From positions 1,178,001-1,242,000 of the forward strand of contig JAZAYU010000005.1 of the NCBI GenBank assembly GCA_038501625.1: a stretch of DNA of 64,000 bases, given 5' to 3'. A model generated the notes under the pieces. The model did no database searches. It had not been told where the DNA came from and was given only the letters and a program-made list of their open reading frames with translations. Origin of the DNA: Corbicula japonica (Eukaryota > Mollusca > Bivalvia > Venerida > Cyrenidae). Below, piece by piece: positions 44,001 to 59,000 of this stretch (positions are counted from its first letter, which is position 1; the number at the start of each line of letters is the position of its first letter). Both the position numbers and the translations under genes were made by a program.

Positions 44001-47000
44001 TCTGTTAGAGAGTTTATATATTGGAGTCTATATGGACAAATATGATTTTTCAATAGTATATTCTTACTTAAGTTTAGGTCTGGGGCTTTAACTTACAAAA
44101 ACCTAGCAACAAAAACAACTGTGATAAATTCTGTTTATAAATTACTTCAATGTTTTGGATGTAGTAAATTTTAATTTTACTACTATATATTGCCTGTGAA
44201 CAGGAGCAAACTTTTCTGAAAATTTGGCAAATCAGTACATTTTAGGATCAGTAGTTAGTAAATTTTATTTACAGCATTAGTAATGCTGTAATATATTTGG
44301 CTTTTAATATATATAATATGTATTAAATTTAATTTATAATAAATTTAATATAAATATACTTCTGCCTTCATCAGGATCTAAAATAATTGTTTTCAAAGTC
44401 TATATTATAATATAAATTTTGATATTTAAAAAAACAACTCCATTTTCACCCTGAAACATGACCAGGAAAATTTAAGATAAATTGATGATAATGAAAAGTG
44501 ACCGGGTGAAACTGACCAACTATACATATATCCACACTTCATAAACAGTTATAACTTGTTGATTTACACTGACTAATTGTATGATTTAAGTAGGTAGTTA
44601 CAAAGTATCCATTGATTCTGACATTAATGTGCACTGGCTAATTGTAATCTTCAGACCCATACAAATAACTATTATATATGACTATTGGTTACCATGATTT
44701 ATTTGCACCTGACAAACTTGGTGCATGATACTGAAGTCCCCTTTTCTCCATATATACATGTTTTTTTTTGCATGTGCAAAATGCGTAGATCCAGATCAGC
44801 CAGCTCATCCATGCCATCTGATCAGGATCAACATTGTTCACTTTTAGGTTAATTGATTTATTCTAACCAAGAAGTGACTAGTGTTGATCCAGATCATGTG
44901 CCTACTTAGCTGGATCTACACTCGGGTTGCACATGCAATAACACCTGTATATATATGGAGTAAAAGGTGAAAAATGAAAACATTTCACAAACAATCTCGT
45001 CTTCCATTCCAGAATTGAAGATCATGACACCCCTGATGTTATTTGTCACAAGCTTGGCTTCTGTACTATTGAAAAAGGCAGGCAATGTATTCTGTTCCCC
45101 CAGACGAAAACAGTGAGTTTTAGTTAAAACTTATTTATTTTACATCAATTGTGAAACAAGTTCTTTCAACTTATATCAATCACGCTCGATGACTGCTCTG
45201 GGTGTCCAACCAGTACTCGCGCCGAATGTGGATTGGGGAAATTGCAGACTAATCTCATCACTGATGGGATTCGAACCTGCAGTCTCAGGATCTGGAGTCC
45301 GACACTACCCTAGACCACTGTTCCTCCAGTGAGTTTTAAATTGTTATTTTGTGGCAACATTAAATTTGATTTTAACACGCCATTTTGACGAGGTCACATT
45401 TCTGTTCTTTATTTATTACCAGTATTCCAGAATGAAGGTATTAGCTGAAATGTTGGAATAGAATATAGAACTTTATAAATTTCAACATTTTAACTTTAAA
45501 AGAAGTCATTGCATTGATAGGTGTTCACCAATCTGATTAAAATCATCTCCTGAAAACCGCTACGCTATCAGGATCTGACGACGAGTAACTAAAACGTGAT
45601 TTTATCGCTAACCCGTTGAACCAATCAGATTGTCGCCTACAAAATCGCAAAAGTGAAAGTAAACATAGTATTTTAAACCACGGAAAGTGTTTACAGCCTG
45701 CCTAAGACATATTTTACTGAAGATATGTGTTCATGTAGTATTGCATTCATTTCTAATGCAATGGCATCTTCAGATCATTTTGTGAACGTTATAGCTCAAG
45801 CTTCTTGTGTTGACAATTTCTAAAAATAGTAATCGGGGAAAACCGCTACAGCTAATGTACGGTGTATGCGGGCCGTCATCAGATCTAACAATTTGTTAGA
45901 TCTGACTTTAGTGAGATTGGGTGTTCACCACCATAAGTGGTTTCATATTTCCGCAAATTGTTACCAAGAATAAAATATTTCTGGAGTTAACTTGCATTTT
46001 GCGTACATAATGTGTTTTCCATTTTGGATTGAATCGGTATTTGATTTTGGGTATGAAAACAGTTGGGTTGTTTAAAGTGTGTGAAGCCCTTTAGGGCTTC
46101 AAGCTTACTTTAAACAATCCAACCGTTTTTCATATACAGATAAACACCATCAAATATTGATTCAGTCCTTATATTTACACACATAAATACTTTCAATAAT
46201 GCAGAATCTATGAGAAGGATTTGTTATATTATGGCTTTTTGAAAGCTGTTGGTACACTTACATTGACAAAAAAGTGAATGGTGGCACTCTTTTTGGCAGC
46301 AACTCGTGGCAAAACGTGCTCTTTGACATCACATGCCAAATCATGGTGCACAGTCCAATAAATTGTGAGCGGCTTTTACTTTAGCCACACCTCTTAAAGT
46401 TCTGTAACACTGCATACCATCAGTTATTATGATTTGTTAGATAAATAAGACTTAATGAAAGGTGATGAAGTTGATTTGTATATATTGTGGTATAATTAAT
46501 TTTCAGCAAACGATGTACCATTATTCAGCAGATCCCAAACTTGTACAAAAGGTCAAACATCTAGATATGGTAAGTTTTGTTCTTTATCCACAGGTCATGC
46601 CATATGCTAGAACTACATTGGAATGTTATTCTCTGTAGTGCTAGGTACTGGAATAAATGCCTGGGTGCTGTTTCATCAAACACTAAAGACACCGTTTTAT
46701 TGTAACTTTTTTAATGATAATTTAGGTTCAAGCAACGTAAGACATCTTTCTGTCTTTTCTTGAGACATTATCATGAAATGGCACCCCTGACTAGAAAGTA
46801 CTATTATTGGACAACTATTAAGTTATTTTAAAAAAAAAGAACTTACTTTTTAATGTCAAATTCTGACTTTGCCATACTTTTTAAGTACCTATATAAAATG
46901 CTCTCCTTTGGCCCTTTTTGTTTTGGAGAGACAGTAGAAAGCCTTGGCTAAATACTTTTGAACAGTTAACCCTTTCGTTACTTTATGGCATGGGCAAACA

Positions 47001-50000
47001 GATCTGCCAGCACATCTATACCATCTGATCAGGATCTATAATGTTTTCTTTTGATATATATTAAGTTATTTCTGACCAAAATAAACTAATAGATCTATTG
47101 TAGATTCTGTTTCTGATATGTGTCAGCTGATCTGGATCTACACATAAACTAATAGATCTATTGTAGATTCTGTTTCTGATATGTGCCAGCTGATCTGGAT
47201 CTACACATAAACTAATAGATCTATTGTAGATTCTGTTTCTGATATGTGCCAGCTGATCTGGATCTACACATAAACCAATAGATCTATTGTAGATTCTGTT
47301 TCTGATATGTGCCAGCTGATCTGGATCTACACATAAACTAATAGATCTATTGTAGATTCTGTTTCTGATATGTGCCAGCTGATCTGGATCTACACATAAA
47401 CTAATAGATCTATTGTAGATTCTGTTTCTGATATGTGCCAGCTGATCTGGATCTACACATAAACTGATAGATCTATTGTAGATTCTGTTTCTGATATGTG
47501 CCAGCTGATCTGTATCTACACATAAACTAATAGATCTATTGTAGATTCTGTTTCTGATATGTGCCAGCTGATCTGGATCTACACATAAACTAATAGATCT
47601 ATTGTAGATTCTGTTTCTGATATGTGCCAGCTGATCTGGATCTACACACGTGATAGAAGGCATATTCTAACGCACTAAATAAATTTCGAGCAATCTGATT
47701 GGTCAGATGGCGAAAATTTGCGACCGTAAAATTCCTTGTTTACTGTCGTTTGACGTTGACGTCATTTCCTGTTATGACAAACAATCCTGAAGAAGGCATT
47801 ATGGCCGAAACGTCGATGTAATAAAAAATGTTGAAGTTTTGACCTCTATTTGTGATTTATTTAACTTGTTTACTGTGGGTAATCTCACCGACGTATGGAT
47901 AATCGGGTTCCCTTGGGTAATACCGTACCGTTGTTTACTATACGGATAAATAGAACATGGTACCCGTTTAATGTATGGAATGAGGCCCGATTGAGGGTAG
48001 TATGGAAGAGCGTCAGAATAGGAATAATCATGCTGTAATTTTGAAGTTTGCGACGGTATACACAGATTTTAATGGTCTTAAATCATTTTAACAGCTCAGG
48101 CTGCGCCTTCGCCGTTAAAAATATTTGCGACCATTAAAATCTGTGTATACCGTTGCAAACTTCATAATTACGGCATAGTTATTCCTATATTTTATTTTAT
48201 GCTTTTCAGTGAATTATAGAAATTTCCCGGTGAAATAAAAGTGGTATTTCACTGTTTTCAAACAGTGGAATATCATTTTTATTTTCACTGATTTTTCATG
48301 TTGGTACCCAAACGCATGTAACATACCAAATGAGAACGTCATGATGCCACGTCATATACAAGCGGTTTTGGCACCATTTCTCGCAACTTTTCTGTCAAAT
48401 TAACGCAAATTTAGCTCTAAAAGCATAAAATAAAAAGAAAATTTGTATTTACCAGTGTCAGATAGAAATATATTTCACTTGTGAACTCCGGAATTATTTA
48501 TTTTCACTCGTGGCTTCGCCACTCGTGAAAATACAAATTCTGGAGCTCACTGGGTGAAATATATTTCTATCTTACACTGGTAAAAACAAATATCCTCTAT
48601 GTAATTAATTATGGAGTAAAGGGTTAAATAAGAAACATTTTGTTGTTTTTTTTGCTTAAACGCACTTTATTAACAACAATTTTATTATTTTGAATTACAG
48701 CCCAGTGTGGGAATTAAGTTCTGTGATTTACCAGGAATTAAAGAAATTTGTAACTGGCTGAATCTGTAAGTAGGATGTTTAAACCATTTTATTTGGAAAA
48801 TCCTGGTTATTAGATTAGGTTATGGGTGGGCAGGCGTCAACATTTCATTATGTTTTTTTTCACAAAGTGGGAGGCATATAGAGTTGCACTTGTAAATTCC
48901 TCCGTCTGTTCATACATACGTCCTCTAAATCTTGTGGCATCAACTCCTCCCAAACTATCAGGCAGATTTCTATTAAACTTGCACAGATGATCAAGCAGGA
49001 TGTGTAGATAATCATGAAGGAAGGATTTTTTTCTGCGACCATTTTACAAGAGTTATGGCCCTTTGTTATTACTAATGTTGTTGCAGCAGTGGTGGCATCA
49101 GTGTCTGAGGACACATTTGAGTTCACTAAAATTTTAAGAAGAAATCTTGGTTTTGTTGCATTGCAGTGTCTTGTATTATTTTTGTGCATACATTTTGAAA
49201 TTAAGAATTTATACATTACCATTTTTGGTGTATATGCATTTTTATGGATTAATCGGCTCTATTTTATTTAGGTTCCCCACAGGGTTTCAAAACAATTTAG
49301 GAACCTTGAAGTTCAGAGGGAGTGCCATAACAATAAAAAAAATCTCCCAAACTTAAAGTGTTAATTCACTGGAAAAATATAAAATATCAGTAAACTGAGT
49401 ATTTTTATTTTTTCACCATAAGATAAAATTTTACTTCACGTCAGCATGAAAAAAAATGATACTATCACTTGTGGATATGCAAGTCTTGTAAATACTGATT
49501 ATTGATGCTTACTTCTGAAATAAAATTTGATCTTACAAATATTGTCTATTTTGCATCATTTGTTACTTTTTTCAGGATATTTAGTGATCATGAACCTGCC
49601 ATTGATTTAGATGGGGATAAACACAGTCCGTATGAGGTAAATGGGATATGTGGTTATGATTATAGGTATCTTACATGAGTGTGAGGTAAAGATGGAAAAA
49701 TCTGTCACCGAGGGGGAACTGTTTTGCGGGAATGAGGCTCTGCCGAGTTCCCGCCAAAACAGTTCACCGGAGGTGACAGATTTTTCTATCTTTACCGAAT
49801 GTCTCATGTAAGATACTTTTTCTTGCATACCTTTTACTGTTTATAACATTTGTATACATTTATACAAACTAAATCTTGTTTGCTTACGCTGAAATATTGA
49901 TGTTAACGCAAACCTTATTTTCTAAATGACGTCACTAACTTGAATATATTACGTCAGATACTTGAAGACGTGACGTCACTCATGTAGCACGCGAACGTTA

Positions 50001-53000
50001 TCTTTTCCCTAGGGAAAAGATAATATTTTCTTTCCCCGGTAAATCACGCAGAAATACTTATCCGCTATGCAAGAAAATTTTCTTAACCCTTTAGTCTATG
50101 GGATATGGCAGTTATCCATGGGCGAACAGTGTAGATCCAGCTGACACATCTGATCATGATCTATGCTGATCGCTTTTAGATTTATTACATTATTCCAGAC
50201 CAAGTAGTATCCAGTATAGATCTTTATTCTACATCTAATAAATTCATCCAATTAGCGTCCTTTAATTGTACCACGTGACCGTCCAATATTTTCCCGTATT
50301 GGATCCAAAAAAGTCCGTATTTTTTTCATATTGGATGATTAAGTGCAAATGCACTTTACCAGTGTTTTACAACGATAAAAGCCGTTGACCGTAAAAACGA
50401 TCCAAATGAAAAACTTAATAAAATATTGGACCGTACAATATGGAATAGTCTTTAAACGCTTGAAAAGTCATGCTTCATTTATTAGATGTAGAATAAAAAG
50501 GTTATTAGACGTTTTACTGTACAATACGGGATATATTTGGACTCGTACACAGCTTGAAAAGTCATATTGGACTCGCCTAACGGCTCGTCCAATATGACTT
50601 TTCAAGCTGTGTACTCGTCCAAATATATTCCCGTATTGTACAGTAAAACGTCTAATAACCTATAAATATTTAATGGCACAGAATTGCCGGCTGATTAGGA
50701 TCTAAAGTAGTCATACATGCAATAAAAATGTAAATTATGGAGTAAAGGGTTAAATCTCTATTTCTTTGCAAATCTTGTGATAAGATCAGCGCCATTTGCT
50801 TGAGGTCTTCCCAGTAGCTTCCTTTGGCTGAGAATTGTAACACGATTTTGGAATGGTTTATTATGCCCCCACAAAATGGGAGACATGTAGAGTTGTACTC
50901 GTCTGTACATCTAGCTGTATGTCCATCCTTCCTTATGTATGTCCCCCGAATCTTGCGGCATCAACTCTTCATTAACTAACCAGGTGGATTTCAGAGTTAC
51001 ACAGATGATCAAGCAGGAAGTGTTGATGATCGTAAAGATAAGATATTTTAATGTGACCATTTTTAAGGCCCTTTGTTACACATGTTTTTGTAGCAGTGGG
51101 GGCATTCCATGGACACAGTCTAGTTTTTTCATGTTCGGTTAATTTTCATATATATTTACAGTAGTATAATCATATTTTGCACTTGTTTAGATTTCATGTA
51201 TAGTTTGTGCTAGGGTTAATTCATGAATTAAAATCCAAGTGAAATTATTCCATGTAGTAATGTGTCTGACTGGTAAATATAAAACTACAATTGTGTAAAT
51301 TTATGCTCCCACTAAAAAGCAACCTGAACATTTTGTGATTGGTGTATTTCAGACTCTTCGTGGATTTTCCTGGAGAGGAAAGGACTGTAATGATGAGATG
51401 AGAACTGTTCATCCTGGAGCTAGGTAACAAAATGCTGTTATCCCTTTACTCTGTAGTAACGCTTTTATCACATGGGCGAACAGTGTAAATCCAGGTCTGT
51501 GCCATCTGATAGGATCTACATTGTTTGCTTTTATATTCATTCGGTTGATTATGACCTATTGTCAAACAGTGTAGATAAAGATCAGCCTTAACATACCTGC
51601 CGTCTGATCAGGATCTACACTGTCCTCTTTTACATTCATTAGGTTGATTCTGAGTAATTGGCAAACAGTGTAGATCCAGATTATATGAGATAAAAAATGT
51701 TCATTCTGGAGCTAGGTAACAAAATCCTGTTAATCCTTTACTTCACAAATATGTGCTTAATCCCCTGGGCAAACAGTGTAGATCCAGATCAGGCCAGAGG
51801 TTATAGACATTCCAATTGTTCTCTGTCAAGAACATCCTCGTACTCAACTCAGCACATACCTACCATCTGAAATACCTTTATCAGGTAGGCAAAAAGTGTA
51901 GATCCAGATCAGCTGACACATATTTGTCATCTGATAAGGATCTACATTGTTAGCTTTTAAATCGATTAGGTTGATTCTGATGAAAAGTGTAAATCCAGAT
52001 CAGTGTTGGATCTACACTGGTGGAAGTTGTGATGATCTATAGTTATTTGGTTTCTTGACTGGGAATGTGAGGATATATTGCCGGTCTGGGTGTCATATTA
52101 CCCGAGCCGCAGACTTTTTTCAGACAAAAATAGTTAGAAAACATCGATTTTTCATTTATTTAGCTTATTTAATGCTGAACGGCTTAATTCCCCTCTGAGA
52201 ACCTCAATAATTACATGTCTGACGTCATTAATTTACCTGCATGACGTAACTTCTATAGAAATTGAATGGACTATCGATTTGATTTTTATTTACAAAATTA
52301 TAGGAATAATCTCATCGTTTTCTACGTTAAAACAAGACACAAATATTTTCTGTAAAAATTTTAGTAATCCATAAGCATACCGCTTTATAATTTACAAGAT
52401 CGGCTTCAAATTATGCATTTTTACGGAAATTCAAAACAAAATGGCGGACGACAACAAAAGGTAGGAGGCCAGAGAGGGAAATTAAGGCACGTGCGTTAAT
52501 ATCTACGGCCGATCCGTAAATACGGATATACATCAACGGCACATTATCCAATCACATTCAAGCAAATTTCTTTGCAGTATAATAAAACTCATATATTTGG
52601 AGTAAAGGGTGAAATAATTAGCTTTTGTAGCGAATCTTGTGAAATTTGAAAGTAGCTATCCACAAATTTGATCTGCAGTATGACATGGTCATTACATGAT
52701 CCCTTAACTGTGTTTATAGAGGTTTTATCGTGTGTGCAACCAGTATAGATTCAGATTAGCTTGCACATCTATGTTTTCTGATCTGGATCTACACTGCTTG
52801 CCAATAGGTATGAAACAACCTAATGAATTGAAAAGGGAACAGAGTAGATCCTAATCAGACTTTAAAAAATGTGCCAGCTGATCTGGATCTACACTGTTTG
52901 TCCACGTGATAACAGCCATATCCCAGTAGAGTAAAGGTTATATGTTTGTACAGTTTGCACTTAAGGATTGAATCAATATTTGATGGTTTTTATTTGGCTT

Positions 53001-56000
53001 CACATGAACTTTAAACAATCCAACTGTTTTTCATACACAAATGAAAACCATCAAATAGAGATTCAAACCTTATATTTGCACTCATAAATACTCTCATTAA
53101 TACAGAAATTTTTAGAAGAATTTGTGATATTACGACTTTTTCAAATGGCTGTTTGAACAGCCATGTTGACGACAAAGTGAATGACGACACGCGTTTTCGC
53201 AACAACTCGTAGCAAAACGAGTGTGCTCGTCGAGGTCACACGTCAAAACATTGTGCAACGTCCAATAAATTGTGAACGGTTCTACTGTAGGCACGCCTTT
53301 AAAAGTAATACGTCACACTGTTTACCATCAGATAATATGATTCCTTAGATAGTAGAGGACGAAGTTGAAGTGTAAATATTGTAGATTATGCTCCTGAACC
53401 TTAATAGTTAGAATTAAATAAAGTTTTTTTCTATTGTGTTGTTTTGTAGCCTTTTTTCAAAAGCATATGGAATACAGACTTGAAAGAGTGACAGTCTGAC
53501 TATTTCATCTAGTTTTTCCAAATAACATGTATTTGGTTTGCCTTTCTGTTTTATTTTACTTTTCGTTTACTTTATACCTTATATTTGTTGCAGGTCTGCA
53601 AATGGTGATGTTAATGTAGACACAAACTGTAATGGTATCAAGGTATTTATCATCTACATTTTTATTTTAAAAAATTATATAGAGGATAGTTGTTTGTTTC
53701 AGTAAAAAATCGATTTTTTTTTTCAAAGGTAGCCAGAAACTGTTATTTGTAAAAGTGGCATTGCCATTAATGAGATAACATTTTTTTGTGTTCACGAGTG
53801 AAATAAATCAATATATATGTCATTAAAACAAACACATTTTCTCTTTATGTTATATTTTCTTGTCAAACTAAATATAACTGAAAATTTTGAAAGGGAGGTA
53901 ATAGTTTAAAAAGTCATTTGGCAAAAAAAAAAACAACGACGTACTGGCTTATCATTTGTGCAGAGGATTACTGCCATATCACATGAAGTGTAGGGTTACA
54001 AGGATTTACACTCATCTTGCACTACTTCAATGAAGTGCTTTCTTCTGATTGCTTTCATTTTGCTTAGAAAAAGCACACCATTTTCTCACTCTTGTCAATT
54101 GATCCCTATTCTGTCAGCCCTTCAAAATATCCATGTTATTTTAAGATCATTAAAATTGAGAACATTCAGGTGTGTGCAGATACATCTTTAATAATTGAAA
54201 TGATAAGTTATTTCTGTTTGATAATTGCTTTCATCAGGATATGAAAATCATTTGGATTGTTTATTAAAGTTATGTGTGGAACTCTAATAGATACATGTTT
54301 AAGAAATGAGTTGATAATTTATTTCTGTTTGTTAATTGCTCCCATAAGGATATGAAAAACATTTGGGTTTGTTTAAAGTAAATTGTGAAACTCTTTGGCT
54401 ATCTAAACAACACAAATGTTTTTTTTAATTTATGAACTGTTGTAATTGTGCACAGGGACAAGATCCGACATCAGGGACCCCATACGAAACCTTGTTTTGT
54501 TCGCAGTCATCGCCGCGAGGAATTGCTGTCCTTGGTGACTCCATCAGTGCACACTTCCATCTACCCAGAGAATGGTTCAATTCATCAGAACTCTCAGCAG
54601 TAGGTTTATTTTCTAAGTTTTGTATGTCTGTTTGTTTTGTATGTATATTTGTTTCATATGCAAGTTTAGTTGTATGTATTTTTGGTATGTAAATATTTTT
54701 GTTTTGTATTTATGTTTGTTTTACATTTATGTTTGTGTTGTATGTATGTTTATGTTGTATGTATGTTTGTTTCTCATGTATGTTTGTTTCATATGCATGT
54801 TTTGGAGTATGTATGTTGGTTTTATTTTATAATTTTATAAAATTAAACAGGAACAAAATAAAGCGGTGGCAGTAGCCATTTCTTCTAAGCAAAGTACGAA
54901 TAGCATCATAGGAATCGTTAAAATTAATTAGAACAACTTCGGCAATACAAAAGTCTGTTATATTCAATATTTCAGGCCAATTTTGAACCACTGCCTTATA
55001 TAGGAGAAAATGAACTGGACTGGCCAGCACTGTCATATGCAACAGGTAACTGTGAATTTAACCCTTTCCTCCATACTTCCTCATTTTTACGCATGTGCGA
55101 CCAGTGTAGATCCAGATCAGCCAGCACATCCGTGCCATCTGATCATGATCTGCACTGGTCACATTTTGGTCAGAAGTAACCTAAGGAATCAAAAAGGGAT
55201 CAGTGCAGATTCTGATCTGGATCTTCACTGTTTGCCCATGCAATAATGGTGTACCTATGAAGGAAAGGGTTAAGTCTTATCGTTTGGGAATTTCAGGGCG
55301 TGTGTATTGTGGGTGGTGGGGGCATTATTGTATGGAGATGATGCTACTACTTCTTATCTGGTATCCTGTTTGTTGTTATATATCAGGCTGAGCTAAGCAG
55401 AATTTAAAAAAAAGAGAACCTTATTATTGGACAGAAATTTATACTTTTGACATGAAAAACTATGTTTATAAGAAATAAAATTTCAAGCCTTATTCCAAAA
55501 CATAACCTTCCAAACCTATCAAAATATTGTTTTGATAACATAAGAAATTTAATACTTAACCCATTTCTCCATGTATACGCCTTTATTCGCATGTGTGACC
55601 CATGTAGATCCTGATTATCCTGCACATTCACAACATCTTATCTGGAACTACACTGGTTGCATTTTGGTCAGAAATAACTTTCATTCACTTTTTAACCAGC
55701 AAAGCTGGTTTTACTAATCACAATTCTGAAACGGGTATCAAACCAAAACGAGGCACTTGCAACCGGCGATTTACACATTTCAGAGTACATTCTCGTGCCA
55801 CGTTAGTATCGCTAAAAGAATACTTGACTGCTTCACTGCGCTGTCCCTAATTCAGAACATAATAGACAACAGTAAACCAAGTTCTTTTGCTTTTTCGTAA
55901 ATGGATACATGTGTGAGAATCATGGCACTGGTTATTCTCAATAAGCAAAATCGCTTCGCTGGTTTTCTGTACTTTCAGTACTTTGATTTCATTTTGTATT

Positions 56001-59000
56001 GTCAGTTAATGTAAAAGCGGACAGTGTAGAACCTGATCAGATGGCACAATGTCATGCTGATCTGAATTTACACCATTTGGTTTTGCAAAAAAGTTGTATC
56101 TATGTGATGAAGGTTTAACCTTTTGTTTCAGGATTCATGAACGCAACAGATGTTTTAAGTCGTGTGATTCACGGTCCGACGGACTCGTTATATCTGAGAC
56201 TGTGGCAACGAAACCGATGTAACTTCCGAGACTACCAGAATATTGCTGTTAACGGTAAACCTATAATTTAGCTGATTTCAGTATTTATTTAACTTGCTTT
56301 TTTTCCAGGTAGTCATATGCTTTGTATCAGAAAAAACATTGTGTTAAGGTTATGAAAACTTGACAAAATGGAGTAGCGATATCATAGTAAATAACGTACT
56401 AAGGGTTTGTTTAACTCTTTGCCTTTTAAAAAGGAAGGTATATAATAAAAGGGTAATTGATATTATTAGATCTAGCAGGCCAGATTTGTGAGAACCCTAT
56501 TTGTCAGTTGTGAACTCTAAATGCCATTAGGATTGACCTGTCACAATCAGAGTGTCAGTCATGTCGAAGGTTTTAAAATACAGTTAAAACATATAATTAC
56601 AGTTTAACCCTTTCCTCCATAAATACTCATTTTTATGCATGTGCAACCAGTGTAGATCAAGATCAGCTGGCACATCCATGCCATCTGATCAGGATCTGCA
56701 TTGGTCGCCTTTTGGTCAGAAATAATCAACTGAATAAAATCAGAATAAAATAAGAAACGAATAAGCAAACAGTGTAGATCCAGAACAGACAGTATGAATG
56801 TGCTGGCTGATCTGGATCTACACTGTGCCCACACCATTAAGGTGTTTGAATCAAAAGATGGAGAAGGAAAGGGTTAAAGTTGTGATAACACAAAAACGCA
56901 TTTAGTACTAAGGAGTGACCCATGATATGCGCTATGTTTACCAGGAGCGAGAGCAGGTGCTATGGTTGACAACATCGAGAAAAGGTATTTAGGCAGGATG
57001 TTTATGCTTACCCATTTTGCAACCAGATGTATAGGGCACATGCAATCAGTGTAGACCCTCAGCAGCCCAAACTATCCTGTACCAGAGATAATAAAACTGA
57101 AGACCAGTCTCAGATTCCGAGATCAGGTTCAAAGGTTATAAGTGAGACATGAGACCAGTCTCAGTTCTCTGAAATCTGATTGGTTGAAATTGAGCACTCA
57201 CTGAATCGATCAATGGGATGCTTGAGATCTGAAACTGGTTTTATGATCAAGCCTTGTAGATCCAGATCAGCCAGCAAATCCATGCCATCTGATCTAAATC
57301 TACACTGGTCAAGACACTGGTCTTTCTTAAAAGCAAGTTGGATCCTGAAAAGATGGCACGGATGCTAAGTTGCATGTTTGCTATTAAATAATCTAATTTC
57401 TGCAAAATTCCCCAAAGAATGGCCATTACATTAATATTCATCTTGCCATCATTTGTTTCTTTAGGTGCTGATGCTGAGGGAATGTACAAAAATATTGAAA
57501 GCAGGTGAAACATAAATACGCACAAAATAAAATTATTCTTTCCTAGATTTGCAAATAGCCAGACCAGTGGACAAATACCTTAATTCAATTCCATAATTGC
57601 ATTCACTGCTTCCCATTAATGCATTACCTGCTTCACATGAAAATATTCATTCGTTCCTTCCCCCTTATAACTTTATCACATGGTCAAAAGAGTAGATCCA
57701 TTAAATCAACCAGACAATCCGTGGTATCTGATCAGGATCTAGACTGTTAGCTTTAAGATTATCATGAGACTATGACCACGAAGCAAAACAGTTTAGATCC
57801 AGATCAGACTGCAAGATCATCCATGCTTAAAAGAGTGACGGGTTTAAACACATTCTTGACTTTCCAGGCATTAATAATATTCATGTAACCTCTTTTAATT
57901 AAGTAAAATCCCATATATAAGACCACCCTGATTTTAAGACTTCACCTTTATTAACCCTTTCCTCCATAAATACTCATTTTTACGCATGTGCGACCAGTGT
58001 ACATCCAGATCAGCCCACACATCCATGCGGTCTGATCAGGATCTGCACTGGTTGCATTTTGGTCAGAAATAAACAAAGGAATCAAAAGGCTAACAGTGCA
58101 GATCCTGATAAGATGGGATGGATGTGCGGGCTGATCTGGATCTACACTGTTCGCCCATGCAATCAATATGTGTCTATATAGGAAAGGGTTAAGATCAACA
58201 TTTCACTGTCTCATGATACAGATTAACACTAAACTACACCCCTAAATAAAGACCACTCCTCTATCAAGACCACTTTTACCCAGTTCGAATGGTGTCGTAA
58301 GAGCAGGGTTTCACTGTACTGGTTTTAACCAGATAAGCATATACAACACTCATCTTTGGAATTCTTTACCAGGTCTTCACCAAACTTAGTCACATTTTTA
58401 TTGGTGGTTATATCTTAACCTGCTACAGTCACCTGGAGTTATCTCCCTTTTTATTGACTTTTTTTTCACAGTTCAAAATTCAAAGTTTACCAGCCTTAGT
58501 CAGAATTTAATAGCCATAATACCTTGATCAAATTTGATAACTTGGGTGAGGGTGGGAATTGGGGGCTAACCTTCTCTCCCCCTCCCCTAACAAAAATATA
58601 TTTAAGAAAATACTTATTCAAATTTTTATTTTCTAAATTCAAAACAACAAAGGTACCTAATTACTTTCTTGTTTTCTTTGTTTTTGTAGGAGATGAGAAC
58701 TATGGTTTTGGCCAGGGGCAGGGGCAGGTATGGGAGTGTATGTTTAAATTAAAATAAGATAAAGTAAAGCATGTTATTTGTATGTTTCAGCTTATACAGA
58801 AACCAGACTGGAGATTATCCACTCATAGTCATCTATGCCTTGGTTGGAAATGACGTCTGCAATGGGTAAAATATTCTACGTTTATATTCACAAATTGTGC
58901 TTTACGCTTAACCCTTCAATCCATGCAGCATCAGATGCAAGATTTTCAGAAAGGGAATTCATTTGGAGCATTTTTAACTCTTTCCTCCATAGATGCACTT

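Noticed and set aside
47083..47648. CRISPR-like array of regular repeats
   Set aside because: There are no unique spacers; the whole 63-bp unit repeats, and the context is a eukaryotic intron.
47061..47663. 200-codon open frame with repeated [16 protein letters not shown]
   Set aside because: It is the translation of a 63-bp DNA repeat derived from a MITE; the unit length is a multiple of three, so the frame stays open without selection.
48860..49222. 120-codon open frame on the minus strand
   Set aside because: It lies within a dispersed repeat with copies at 50860 and 59849 and overlaps an equally long frame on the other strand.
54620..54832. 70-codon Cys/Tyr/Phe-rich open frame after AOAH exon 9
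   Set aside because: It is a low-complexity TGTATGT tract in an intron.
58690..58727. Possible AOAH exon encoding GDENYGFGQGQGQ between TTTTGTAG and GTATGG
   Set aside because: Its phases do not fit either neighbour: after exon 12 it gives an immediate stop, and after exon 11 it would put exon 13 out of frame. Human AOAH has nothing comparable.
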